Origin: JBGAJN01 sp044224905
GTDB taxonomy: Bacteria > Verrucomicrobiota > Verrucomicrobiia > Limisphaerales > JBGAJN01
Direction: 5' to 3'
Assembly (NCBI GenBank): GCA_044224905.1
Contig: JBGAJN010000001.1
Location: 1,798,001 to 1,862,000 of the forward strand
Length of the DNA stretch: 64,000 bases
Part shown: one piece after another, positions 52,499 through 60,656 of the stretch
How positions within the stretch are numbered: the stretch's first letter is position 1
How the letters are laid out: every line of letters begins with the position of its first letter
Translations under genes and position numbers: made by a program
The notes under the pieces: generated by a model
Told to the model about the DNA's origin: nothing
The model's input: the letters and a program-made list of their open reading frames with translations, nothing else
The model's database searches: none

Positions 52499-52577
52499 CG
52501 GGTCAAGCTGAGTAACCCGGCATGCGGGAAGCGTTGCAGCGCCACTGGGGTTGCAACTTCGAGCGCACGGTTAAGGG
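52499..52577. repeat. attC-like element 2
   Basis: Aligned base by base with element 3 (480 bp away, no gaps needed), about two thirds of 77 positions agree by eye. Among shared words are CAAGCT, CCGGCAT or CGGCAT, GAAGCG, AACTTCGAGCGC and GGTTAA. The stop TAA of the gene at 52571 lies in CCTTAACC. Confidence 0.6.
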
Positions 52578-52963
52578 TTTTTACGGGTGACATTCTTAAC
52601 GTGTCCGCTAGTAAGGTCGAAATGATTTTTGACGGTATGACAATCTCCCATGTCTCCCGTCCAATCGACAAATTGCCCATTCTCATCGAACAAATACGCC
52701 GACGGGCCAGACGCAAAAGCCCGACCGGCGGGCGCAAGCATGACAGTATACGTCACGCCTCCAGTTTCAAACGTGCCTCTTCCCATAATCGAACCATGCT
52801 TCCACATCTGAAAATCCTCGATCGTCTTCAATGATTTCGGTGGACGCGCTGCGGACATCGAAATGCCGTCGAAGACGATACAGCTACCAAGCAAAAGCAG
52901 AGGCACACTGAGAATAATGCCTACGCGAAACAGCGTGTGCTTGAATTTCCGTTGTGGTGGCAT
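52571..52963 (-). CDS. Small membrane-anchored protein, hypothetical
   Basis: The 130-residue protein has an N-terminal hydrophobic segment with an LLLLGSC lipobox-like end near residue 27, so it may be a lipoprotein. The rest is a small beta domain with TFETGGVTYTVMLAPAGRAFASG and a C-terminal Asp/Thr/His part. I do not recognise the family. Its stop overlaps element 2. Confidence 0.6.
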   Translation of the reverse strand: MPPQRKFKHTLFRVGIILSVPLLLLGSCIVFDGISMSAARPPKSLKTIEDFQMWKHGSIMGRGTFETGGVTYTVMLAPAGRAFASGPSAYLFDENGQFVDWTGDMGDCHTVKNHFDLTSGHVKNVTRKNP

Positions 52964-52980
52964 CGCTAAAAGCGCTGTCG

Positions 52981-53057
52981 CCCCAAGCTCAGCGCTTCGG
53001 CATCCGCGAAGCGGTGCGGCGCAAGGGTTGTTTCAATTTCGAGCGCGTGATTAGGCC
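52981..53057. repeat. attC-like element 3
   Basis: On the minus strand it reads GCCTAATC, spacer, GCGCTCG, a central stretch with CCGCTTCGCGG, then CGAAGCGC with one extra base, and a less perfect outer arm ending GGGGC. This gives a long imperfect hairpin with an unpaired base in one inner arm, as in integron attC sites. It ends the cassette with the gene at 53203. Confidence 0.6.
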
Positions 53058-53202
53058 ACATGGTCGGGCCTCAGCTGACGAGGGGCCTCGTCCGGATAGC
53101 TAAAGCGTCGCAACCAGGCAGAACCGCGACCGCTGGCGTCGCGTTGGTCTTGGCCGCGTGGGGTTGCGATTTTCTGCCCTGAGTCGGGCCACGATTCGAT
53201 CA

Positions 53203-53724
53203 TCACATCGTAAACGTGAAAATGTAAATTCGTCCGGTTTGCGGCGAGACTCCGATCCAACCGTGAGCTCTACCCGTCAGAATGTCCGGCTTGTAGAACT
53301 GGAGCGAGGCGAATGGCTCACGAGTAATCCACCAATCGCGAGGCTGTGCCGGCGCGTTATACTCGGCCGCCGCTCCGAGCGACGTGAAAGCCTGTGTCCA
53401 CCGGGCAACATCTTGGGGTGCGACCTCGATGAGGTAAAACCGCCGAAAATCTGACGGGCCCAATACGCCGTCACCGGTTGGTTCCTCAACGAAGCGAGCG
53501 TCCAGAATGGCGGTTGGTGGCGCGTGATGTTGGGCGATGATGGCCGCGACGGCCGCGACGCGCTGAGTCTTGCTGCCCGTAACTTCGCGAACCGACGTCT
53601 TGGGCGCGCCGCTCCGGCTGCACGCTGTGAGTGCGCACAGATAAATGATGATAGCGAATCTGACCCAGGCGTGCAAAGCGGGCGGACGTGGCCCGCTCAG
53701 TGGCCTGATACCCGCCGGGTCCAT
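53203..53724 (-). CDS. Putative lipoprotein, hypothetical
   Basis: I chose ATG 53724 because it gives a signal followed by LCALTACSRSG, a lipobox. The longer ORF up to 53862 runs into the coding end of the next gene. The mature ~145 residues have a conserved-looking beta layout (RRFYLIEVAPQDVARWTQAFTSLGAAAEYNAPAQPRDWWITREPF), but no family could be named. It belongs to the run of small minus-strand genes; element 3 lies about 150 bp beyond its stop. Confidence 0.6.
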   Translation of the reverse strand: MDPAGIRPLSGPRPPALHAWVRFAIIIYLCALTACSRSGAPKTSVREVTGSKTQRVAAVAAIIAQHHAPPTAILDARFVEEPTGDGVLGPSDFRRFYLIEVAPQDVARWTQAFTSLGAAAEYNAPAQPRDWWITREPFASLQFYKPDILTGRAHGWIGVSPQTGRIYIFTFTM

Positions 53725-53858
53725 CAGTGGAGCGGGTGTTCTTTCTGCGTGTGGGACTCGGGGGTGGCAATCGGTGTCCGTGCGATGGCACTGCCCAGAC
53801 ATCGTGCGTGTGGTTCCAATTGTTTGCGCGCGGTCTGGCGTTCTCGGCTCGTGGTGCT

Positions 53859-54335
53859 TCATGGAGAAGGTTTGGGAGAAAGTGCGAATTGGTAAAGGAT
53901 GACTTCTTCGACCAACGAACCACTTTCCCAGCAGTATTGTGATTGTTCGCCGGGGGCAATCGGTTCAACGGATTGGTCAAACGCGAAAAACTCTTTGCTT
54001 CCCTTGATTCGTGCGAGAGCGCGGTAGTGTAGGGGCCTCTCAAGGCCATTGGACACCACGAGATAAGGCCGTGTCGCCACGCCGGGAACCCGGAATGGCG
54101 TCGAGTCGGTCGTTCTCAGTTTAATCCCGACAGTCGCTTGGCTGGTGTCCGCTCGCCCGACGCTTCGGGGTTGCAGGAGTCGGTGGCCGTTGGCGGTGAA
54201 TTTAATTTGAAGCTGCTGGCCCAATCTAATGCTCACCTTGTCGTTAATGGTAGCGACGTCAATGGCCGGTTGCGGTGCCGCAACGGCCGCAGCGGCGGTT
54301 GCGATCGAGACAGCGAGAGTAAGTATTCTTCTCAT
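53859..54335 (-). CDS. Small exported protein, hypothetical
   Basis: The start at 54335 (MRRILTLAVSIATAAAAVAAPQ) gives a signal peptide and 158 residues. The mature part is a beta protein with VSIRLGQQLQIKFTANGH and SKEFFAFDQSVEPIAPGEQ. It has no known motif. A vague likeness to the attC-like core lies near 53811-53840, downstream of its stop. It probably belongs to the same run. Confidence 0.6.
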   Translation of the reverse strand: MRRILTLAVSIATAAAAVAAPQPAIDVATINDKVSIRLGQQLQIKFTANGHRLLQPRSVGRADTSQATVGIKLRTTDSTPFRVPGVATRPYLVVSNGLERPLHYRALARIKGSKEFFAFDQSVEPIAPGEQSQYCWESGSLVEEVILYQFALSPKPSP

Positions 54336-54484
54336 TCCCGTTGGACGGCAAATCTCACCCAATGCTCCGTCGCCGCGTCAGGACCGTGCGTTTTGATTTC
54401 TCGAAGTCCACGGGTGATCGGTAGCCGATGGGGCCATTCTGGTGCCGGCGGGTACGGCCGATGTTTGAGTAAGTGGACTGCGGG

Positions 54485-55870
54485 TTACTTCTTCTCCGTC
54501 TTCGCCGGGCCCTTCTTTTTCTTGAGTGCGGCGGGGCGCGGGCTTTCGAAGATCGGCTTGATGAGTTCCTTGTCCCACGCGTTGACGGTTTGTTGCAATT
54601 GAGCAGTGATCTCGGGTTGCTGGGCGGCGAGGTTGCGCGCTTCGCCGATGTCGTCGGCAAGGTTGTAGAGTTCGGCGGACTGATTCTGAAGTTTCACGAG
54701 TTTCCAATCGCCCTGCCGCACGGCGTGGGCGGCGCCGCCGCCGGTGCGCCAGAAGAGGCGTTCGTGCGGGGCGCCTTTCTTTTCGCCGTTTAGGAACGGG
54801 AGAATGTTCACGCCATCGAGCTTCACGTCGTCGGGAATTTTCGCGCCAGCCAACGCCGCCGCGGTGGGAAAGACATCCAGCGAGATGACCGGCTGGGTGT
54901 AGTCCTTGCCCGCGGGAAGTTTGCCGGGCCACGACACGAGAAAAGGAATGTGCATGCCGCCTTCGTAGACGCTGCCTTTGGCGCCTTTGAACGGCGTGTT
55001 GTCGCTGTGTGTGACGCTGATCGGGCCGCCGTTGTCGCTGAAAAAGAACACCAGCGTGTTTTCCAGTTGTCCTGATTCTTTTAACGTCTTCATCACTCCG
55101 CCAATCGCGTCGTCGAGGCCCACGATCAAGCCCGCGTAGCCGCGGCGGGTTTCGTCGGTGATGTGTTTCACGCGGGCCATCAATGGATCGGTCACTTGCA
55201 ATGGCGTGTGCGGAGCATTGAAAGCAAGGTAGAGAAACCACGGCGCGGCTTGGTGGCGGCTGATGAATGACGACGCTTCGCGCCCGAGCACGGTGGTGAG
55301 GTATTCGGTGAGCGGCTCGGGCTTGCCGTTGCGATCCATGGGAATGTTGTATTCCTCGCCGCCTTTGCCGCCGGGAATGTAGATGTGTCCGCCCCCGAGC
55401 ATGCCGAAGTATTCGTCAAAGCCGCGGCGGTTCGGATGAAATTGCGGATGCGCGCCGAGGTGCCACTTGCCGACGCATCCGGTCACGTAGCCCGCGGTCT
55501 TGAGCACTTGCGGGAGAAATTTCTCCGACAAGGGCAAGCCCGCGACGGTGTCCTCCGGCGACCACTTGGGATTGTTCTCGTGACCAAAGCGTTGCTGGTA
55601 GCGGCCGGTCATCAAGCCCGCGCGCGTGGGGCTGCAGAATGGATGGCTCACGTAACCATTCACGCAGCGGAGGCTTTGTTTCGCGAGCGCATCGAGGTTC
55701 GGCGTGGCAATGTCTTTGCAACCGTTGAAGCCCACATCGGCGTAACCAAGATCGTCGGCGAGAATAACGAGAATGTTCGGTCGACGTTCCGCTGCGAGTG
55801 CGCGGGGACCGTTGAACAGAAGCAAACTTCCCAGCAAGAGGGCGACGGAGAATTGGAGCAATGTTTTCAT
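54485..55870 (-). CDS. Exported sulfatase (formylglycine type)
   Basis: The start at 55870 gives a signal peptide (MKTLLQFSVALLLGSLLLFNGPRALAA). The ~461-residue protein then has the sulfatase opening PNILVILADDLGYADVG, with metal Asp pair, and the signature HPFCSPTRAGLMTGRY, whose Cys is turned into formylglycine. Later come FFFSDNGGP with the second metal site, and a C-terminal sub-domain. It cleaves sulfate esters, most likely on polysaccharides. A GHL15-like hydrolase gene lies just upstream on the same strand. Confidence 0.95.
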   Translation of the reverse strand: MKTLLQFSVALLLGSLLLFNGPRALAAERRPNILVILADDLGYADVGFNGCKDIATPNLDALAKQSLRCVNGYVSHPFCSPTRAGLMTGRYQQRFGHENNPKWSPEDTVAGLPLSEKFLPQVLKTAGYVTGCVGKWHLGAHPQFHPNRRGFDEYFGMLGGGHIYIPGGKGGEEYNIPMDRNGKPEPLTEYLTTVLGREASSFISRHQAAPWFLYLAFNAPHTPLQVTDPLMARVKHITDETRRGYAGLIVGLDDAIGGVMKTLKESGQLENTLVFFFSDNGGPISVTHSDNTPFKGAKGSVYEGGMHIPFLVSWPGKLPAGKDYTQPVISLDVFPTAAALAGAKIPDDVKLDGVNILPFLNGEKKGAPHERLFWRTGGGAAHAVRQGDWKLVKLQNQSAELYNLADDIGEARNLAAQQPEITAQLQQTVNAWDKELIKPIFESPRPAALKKKKGPAKTEKK

Positions 55871-55937
55871 GGGGTTTGGGTGAGCGGCTGCGCGGAAAGA
55901 CGAGATTGCCTGGAGGGTGGTTACGAGTGCGGTGCGA

Positions 55938-57713
55938 TTACGGTTTGAACAAGAACGCAGCGTCGGTGGGGCCGACTTCAACGTTCGTTACCTTGAGGGT
56001 GCGTCCCTTCAAATCGGTGTTGATCGGGTCGATAAACTCGCCGCCGAGCTCAACGCGCGCGCGCTCACGCGAGGGATTCACAATCACGATGCCGTTCGCG
56101 AAGTCACGGCGGTAGAACTTCACCGCTGCAGCCGTGCCGGTGGGCTTGCGGATGGTGATGGTGGTGAGATCGTCGAGGCTGAAAATGGCTTTCGCCGGCG
56201 CGCCGAAATCCCAGAAGAACATTTCGTCGGGCGGATTCAACCCGAAGGGGCCGCCGAAGCGCGGACGCGTCGCGGTGGGATGCCAGCCGAGCAAATACGA
56301 GCCGTAGGCGAAGCGGACGTATTGCGGCACGGCAAACGAGCGATCCAGTTCCGCCCAGTTCGCGCTGTAGATGCCGGGGAGATTTTGCGATTGAATCAGG
56401 ACGTGTTGCGTCATTGCGGCGGTCCAGCCGGGCGGATATTGCAGCCAATACTCGAGCGCGCCTCCTTCGGCCACATTCATCGTGAGCAGACGCGTGCGGC
56501 AATCGTCCCCCGGGCGACCGTAGTGCGCGACGCTGTTGATGATGAATTGCACGTTGGGATAACCCGCCGTTGCGAGGCGCGATTTCAACTCTCTCAGCTT
56601 GCCGACCTGATGATTGCCCCACGCTTCGGGTGTGCTCGGGACCTGCATCGAGTCATCCCACGGCGTGATCGGCTGGCCGAAACTATCGGCACAATTGAGC
56701 TGCGCGCAGCTTGTCACGTCGAGCCAGACGGCATTGTAGCCTTGCAAATAGGGCGCGGGACGGTTGTTGCCGAACGAAGAGGTCACGCGGCGCGCCAGCC
56801 AGGTCGCAGCGTCGGCCTGCCAGATCTTCAATGCATAACGCAGGCTGCGTGCGGGGCTGTTCACCGGTGGTGAGCCCGCGGGATCAAATGACGGCGTGGC
56901 GGTGACGCCAATGTAAACCGGCACGAATACCCGCGCGCCCTTCGCATGCGCCACGCGCGGAGTGCCGAAGTAGCCACGGTCCACGCCGAGCACGATGCCG
57001 GCGGCGGATTGCGCCACGGTGCGCACGCGCATGATTTCATTGTCGATGCGCACCCACGAAACAAAGTCCGCCGTGCTGTCGGAAAAAGGATTGCCCGGCA
57101 GCGCGCCGCGTCCGCGCGAAGGGATGAACGGCCACGTCTCTGGCGCAACTGCTGGCCGGTACGCGCTCGGGCTGGTGACAGCGATCGTGGTGAGATTGAT
57201 GTCGAGCGGCGCGATCAACGTCGCGATCATGTTGCTGAAGTTGCCGTTCTTGCCGGCAAGCTGCCCCGGCCACCACGTGGCGATGGCGAGCGGCGCGTGG
57301 CGTTCCAAGTCGGCGGCCTCGCCGAACAACGATTGCCCGCGATTCGCCGCGCTGACGTAGGAGCCGTTGCGATAATTGGCAACGACCGCGCCGAGCGCCG
57401 TGAGACCTTCCGCCAACGTTTTTCCGGGCGTGAGCGGACCTTTCGTGGCATCGCCGAAGACGAACTCATTCGCGGATTCACCTTCGAAGAAGGTATACCA
57501 GCGCGTGAGGTCAATGAGGCGTTGGTTGCGCGCGGCGGCGGGGAGATTGTTGATCGCGCGCGCGTTGGTGACGGAGCTCACGCTGGTGAACAGCTTCACA
57601 TACGGCACGCTGTTCGTCTTCGGCTCGAGCGTCTGCGCGGTAAGCGGGGCAGGGGCGAGCGAGCTGGTGAACGCAACGAAAAGATAGAGCGAGCGGTGGA
57701 CGAAAGTTTTCAT
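55938..57713 (-). CDS. Exported putative glycoside hydrolase (GHL15-like)
   Basis: The start at 57713 (MKTFVHRSLYLFVAFTSS) gives a signal peptide and 591 residues. Middle parts resemble the hypothetical glycosyl hydrolase family 15 layout: PYLQGYNAVWLDVTSC near residue 340 and FFEGESANEFVFG, with Asp residues on strand ends as in TIM-barrel hydrolases. A C-terminal beta-sandwich (GIVIVNPSRERARVELGGEF) may bind substrate. Family proof needs a search. It sits 67 bp upstream of the sulfatase gene, which suggests a shared polysaccharide target. Confidence 0.7.
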   Translation of the reverse strand: MKTFVHRSLYLFVAFTSSLAPAPLTAQTLEPKTNSVPYVKLFTSVSSVTNARAINNLPAAARNQRLIDLTRWYTFFEGESANEFVFGDATKGPLTPGKTLAEGLTALGAVVANYRNGSYVSAANRGQSLFGEAADLERHAPLAIATWWPGQLAGKNGNFSNMIATLIAPLDINLTTIAVTSPSAYRPAVAPETWPFIPSRGRGALPGNPFSDSTADFVSWVRIDNEIMRVRTVAQSAAGIVLGVDRGYFGTPRVAHAKGARVFVPVYIGVTATPSFDPAGSPPVNSPARSLRYALKIWQADAATWLARRVTSSFGNNRPAPYLQGYNAVWLDVTSCAQLNCADSFGQPITPWDDSMQVPSTPEAWGNHQVGKLRELKSRLATAGYPNVQFIINSVAHYGRPGDDCRTRLLTMNVAEGGALEYWLQYPPGWTAAMTQHVLIQSQNLPGIYSANWAELDRSFAVPQYVRFAYGSYLLGWHPTATRPRFGGPFGLNPPDEMFFWDFGAPAKAIFSLDDLTTITIRKPTGTAAAVKFYRRDFANGIVIVNPSRERARVELGGEFIDPINTDLKGRTLKVTNVEVGPTDAAFLFKP

Positions 57714-57782
57714 TGGTGCTTCATCTGCCTTGTCGCACAAACGCCGCGTCGTGGCGACGAGTTTCTGAAGAGCGACGGGAGC

Positions 57783-59015
57783 CTACTCCAAAGGCCCGGC
57801 AATCATGTCCACCGTGAGGGTGCGGCCTTTCCGTCCAACGCCTCTGACGACGGCTTTCGACGCGGCGGGCGGGCGCTGCGGGTCGTAGTAATCTGGCCGC
57901 AACTCGTTGAGCGCTTTGCTCACGTCGTCGGCGGACACGTAGTAAGTCGCCTTCACGAGATGTTTGAAATCGCTGCCCGACGCGGCGAGCAGTTTGCCAA
58001 GTGTGCCGAAAATCTCCCGCACTTGATCCGCCGCGCCGCGCCCCTCGGCGGCGTAGAGTCCGGAGAAGTAGGTCCGCTGCCCGCGATTCAACTGCGCCAC
58101 ACGGCTGTATATTGGCGACGCCTTCATCCCCTGCGGCGTGAAGTAAGTCACCGAGTTGGTCTGCTTCAAGGCGCTCGCCGGCGCGGCTGCGATCATCTCG
58201 ATTTCGATCGGCTGCGAGCCGAGCCATTCGACGAAGACAATGGGGGGTAGGGGCTGGTTGGCGTAGAGGCGTTCCATCTCCGCGCGAACCGCTGCGGTTT
58301 CGGTAATCGGCGTCACGAACGCCTTGATCTGCACGACATCGGCCGTGCTCAAGCCCAGCTGCGCTAGCGTCGCGTGCAAGCTCTCCATCGTCTTGCGCGT
58401 CGCGTCGGCGAGCGGGGCTTTCTCCGCCTGACCGGAAATATAAACGGACGGTCCGTCGGGCATGATGGCGACGTGCGCCTCCGTGCCGCGCGTCGGCAAG
58501 TTTGTCGAGCGCCGGCGCAACACGGAGTTGGTGGAGTACGTCGTGGTGGCCACGGCATCCATCGCGATCAACGCGTCGGCCTGCGCGAGGCCGCCGACTA
58601 CGTAGCTCACCGCGGGCTTGGAGGCCGTGGGGAAATAGCGCGCAAGCGTGTCTTCGCATACCTTCACCGAGGCGTCGTTGGCGGCGACGACATTGAGCTT
58701 TACCACTCGGTCGATATCGGTGCCCGCGACGCGCAGAGCAGTGGAAAGATTGCGCAGCACCTGCGCCGCCTGTCGCGCGGCGTCACCGGCACCAAGGATC
58801 GTCCCGCGAGGATTGGTGGAAAAAAGTTGCGTCGTGTGCGCCAAGGGGACCGCACCGACGACCACCGCGCCGGCGCTACCCGTGGCGGCGTCCGGTGCAA
58901 TGCTTCGCGCTACCTGAGCACTTGCGGAAACTGCCGCGACAGCGACGGTCATGGCTGTCAACAAAGCCGCCGCGTGACGTCGGGTTCCGAACGACTGCCG
59001 AACATTTCTATTCAT
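57783..59015 (-). CDS. Exported protein of three RidA-like domains
   Basis: The start at 59015 (MNRNVRQSFGTRRHAA) gives a signal peptide ending near AAVSASAQ and 410 residues. Three RidA/YjgF-type units can be made out: ~35-155 (LFSTNPRG and VVKLNVVAAND), ~170-285 (VYISGQAEKAP and VVQIKAFVTPI, with ending IEIEMIAAAP) and ~295-405 (RTYFSGLYAAEG and LVKATYYVSADD). RidA trimers hydrolyse reactive enamines made by PLP enzymes. Usual members have a single domain of ~130 residues and are cytoplasmic. The typical catalytic Arg is not obvious in every unit. Confidence 0.82.
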   Translation of the reverse strand: MNRNVRQSFGTRRHAAALLTAMTVAVAAVSASAQVARSIAPDAATGSAGAVVVGAVPLAHTTQLFSTNPRGTILGAGDAARQAAQVLRNLSTALRVAGTDIDRVVKLNVVAANDASVKVCEDTLARYFPTASKPAVSYVVGGLAQADALIAMDAVATTTYSTNSVLRRRSTNLPTRGTEAHVAIMPDGPSVYISGQAEKAPLADATRKTMESLHATLAQLGLSTADVVQIKAFVTPITETAAVRAEMERLYANQPLPPIVFVEWLGSQPIEIEMIAAAPASALKQTNSVTYFTPQGMKASPIYSRVAQLNRGQRTYFSGLYAAEGRGAADQVREIFGTLGKLLAASGSDFKHLVKATYYVSADDVSKALNELRPDYYDPQRPPAASKAVVRGVGRKGRTLTVDMIAGPLE

Positions 59016-59130
59016 GGTTACGGCGCCTCTCGTACGCGTTCCGGCAAAGTTTTCCAAGCAAACACTCGTGGCTCGCCGCCTCGCGCAAAGGCGTTGCCGC
59101 GCGACGGGCGCTTTCGGTATGCTTTCCGTC

Positions 59131-60300
59131 ATGCGCACACCGCCACCGTTTCAGCCGCCGACCCGTCTCCTGATGGGCCCTGGTCCCAGCAACGTCGCCC
59201 CGTCTGTCCTGCAATCCCTCGCCAAGCCCGTGCTCGGCCACCTCGATCCAGTTTTCGTGCAGATGATGGAAGAGGTGAAGACGATGTTGCGCGACGTGTT
59301 CCTCACCAAGAACCCGATGACCTTTCCCATCAGTGGCACCGGCAGCGCGGGCATGGAATTCTGCTGCGTGAACCTCATCGAGCCCGGCGACGAAGTGATC
59401 ATCGGCGTCAACGGCGTCTTCGGCACGCGCATGGTGGACGTCGCGGAACGTTGCGGTGCGAAGGTCACCAAGGTCGAAGCGCCGTGGGGCCGCATCATTG
59501 AACCGCAGCAGATCGCCGAGGCGTTGAAGAAAACGCCCAAGCCGAAATTCGTCGCCATCGTGCATGCGGAAACGTCCACGGGCGCGCTCACGCCGGTGGA
59601 GGAAATTTCTAAACTTGCGCACGCCGCCGGCGCGTTGTTCGTCCTCGATACCGTGACGTCGCTCGGTGGTTGCCCGGTGCGTCTCGACGATTGGAACGTC
59701 GACGCCGTCTACAGCGGCACGCAGAAATGTCTGAGTTGCCCGCCCGGACTTTCGCCCGTTTCCCTGAGCCCGCGCGCCCTCGAAGTCGCGACCAAGCGGA
59801 AGACCAAGGTGCAGAGCTGGTATCTCGACGTGAACCTGCTCGCGTCCTACTGGGGGCAGGAACGCGTCTATCATCACACCGCGCCCATCTCGATGAACTA
59901 CGGCCTCCACGAAGCGCTCCGGCTCGCGCTCGAAGAAGGTCTCGAAGCCCGCTGGCAGCGGCATCACAAGAATCACCTCGCCCTCAAAGCCGGCGTGCAG
60001 GCGATGGGCCTGAGTTTCTCCGCGCAGGAAGGTCACCAACTCTGGCAGCTCAACGCGATCACCGTTCCCGAAGGCGTGGATGAAGCCGCGATGCGCAAAC
60101 GTCTCCTCACCGAATACAGCATCGAGATCGGCGCCGGCCTCGGCCCGCTCAAAGGAAAAATCTGGCGCGTCGGTTTGATGGGCGACACCTCGTCGCTCGC
60201 GAACGTGAAGACCTTCCTGTCCGCGTTCGGCAAGATCCTCAACGAACAAGGCCGCAAAGTGGACACCGCGACGGCGCTCGCAGCCGCGGAGAAGGCGTAG
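59131..60300 (+). CDS. PLP-dependent alanine/serine-glyoxylate aminotransferase family
   Basis: The ATG at 59131 (MRTPPPFQPP) or 59119 opens a ~389-residue class V aminotransferase of the alanine-glyoxylate/serine-glyoxylate type. Evidence is LLMGPGPSNV at the start, GTGSAGMEF near residue 68, VHAETSTG near 147, LDTVTSLGG near 175 with the PLP Asp, and SGTQKCLSCPPG near 200 with the PLP-binding Lys. It moves amino groups between alanine or serine and glyoxylate. It is divergent from the triple-RidA gene with 115 bp between start codons. Confidence 0.95.
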   Translation: MRTPPPFQPPTRLLMGPGPSNVAPSVLQSLAKPVLGHLDPVFVQMMEEVKTMLRDVFLTKNPMTFPISGTGSAGMEFCCVNLIEPGDEVIIGVNGVFGTRMVDVAERCGAKVTKVEAPWGRIIEPQQIAEALKKTPKPKFVAIVHAETSTGALTPVEEISKLAHAAGALFVLDTVTSLGGCPVRLDDWNVDAVYSGTQKCLSCPPGLSPVSLSPRALEVATKRKTKVQSWYLDVNLLASYWGQERVYHHTAPISMNYGLHEALRLALEEGLEARWQRHHKNHLALKAGVQAMGLSFSAQEGHQLWQLNAITVPEGVDEAAMRKRLLTEYSIEIGAGLGPLKGKIWRVGLMGDTSSLANVKTFLSAFGKILNEQGRKVDTATALAAAEKA

Positions 60301-60656
60301 CCACGGGGCGCGACCGTCGGGCCGCCGATCTGCAATGGTGGAGCGAGGCTCCCGACGAGCCGGTTTGGAGATGGCGGCACTCCGCAAGGAGCGTCTCGCG
60401 GGGACGCCCGCCCCACCGTGTCACTGCGGAAACGAACGGCGACAAAGCTGCCGCCGCTCCCGCTCAACGTGCTGCCAGCGTCTCGCTGGCAGTTCCAATA
60501 TTTCTTGGCTGGTAGCGCGGAGCTGCTGCTCCGCCCATTCTTCCCCGCCGGCGAACGTAGTGAGGTAGGCGGGTTGGTGGGCTGACGAGCGCTCGCTGCG
60601 CTGCGCTGGCTGACGCGCCGGAGTCAGGGCGCCGCGGCAGCGACCGCCGTACCGAA
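60301..60656. repeat. Gap of palindromes between two genes
   Basis: It contains a GGTAGCGCGGAGCTGCTGCTCCGC hairpin (60511-60534), a CTGCCAGCG/CGCTGGCAG stem (60472-60480 with 60484-60492), and other GC-rich inverted stretches. They belong to the same palindrome families as at 43 and 47 kb. No gene is visible. Confidence 0.75.

Noticed and set aside
59008..60387. 459-codon minus-strand ORF
   Set aside because: It is antisense to the aminotransferase gene, whose motifs are all present on the plus strand.
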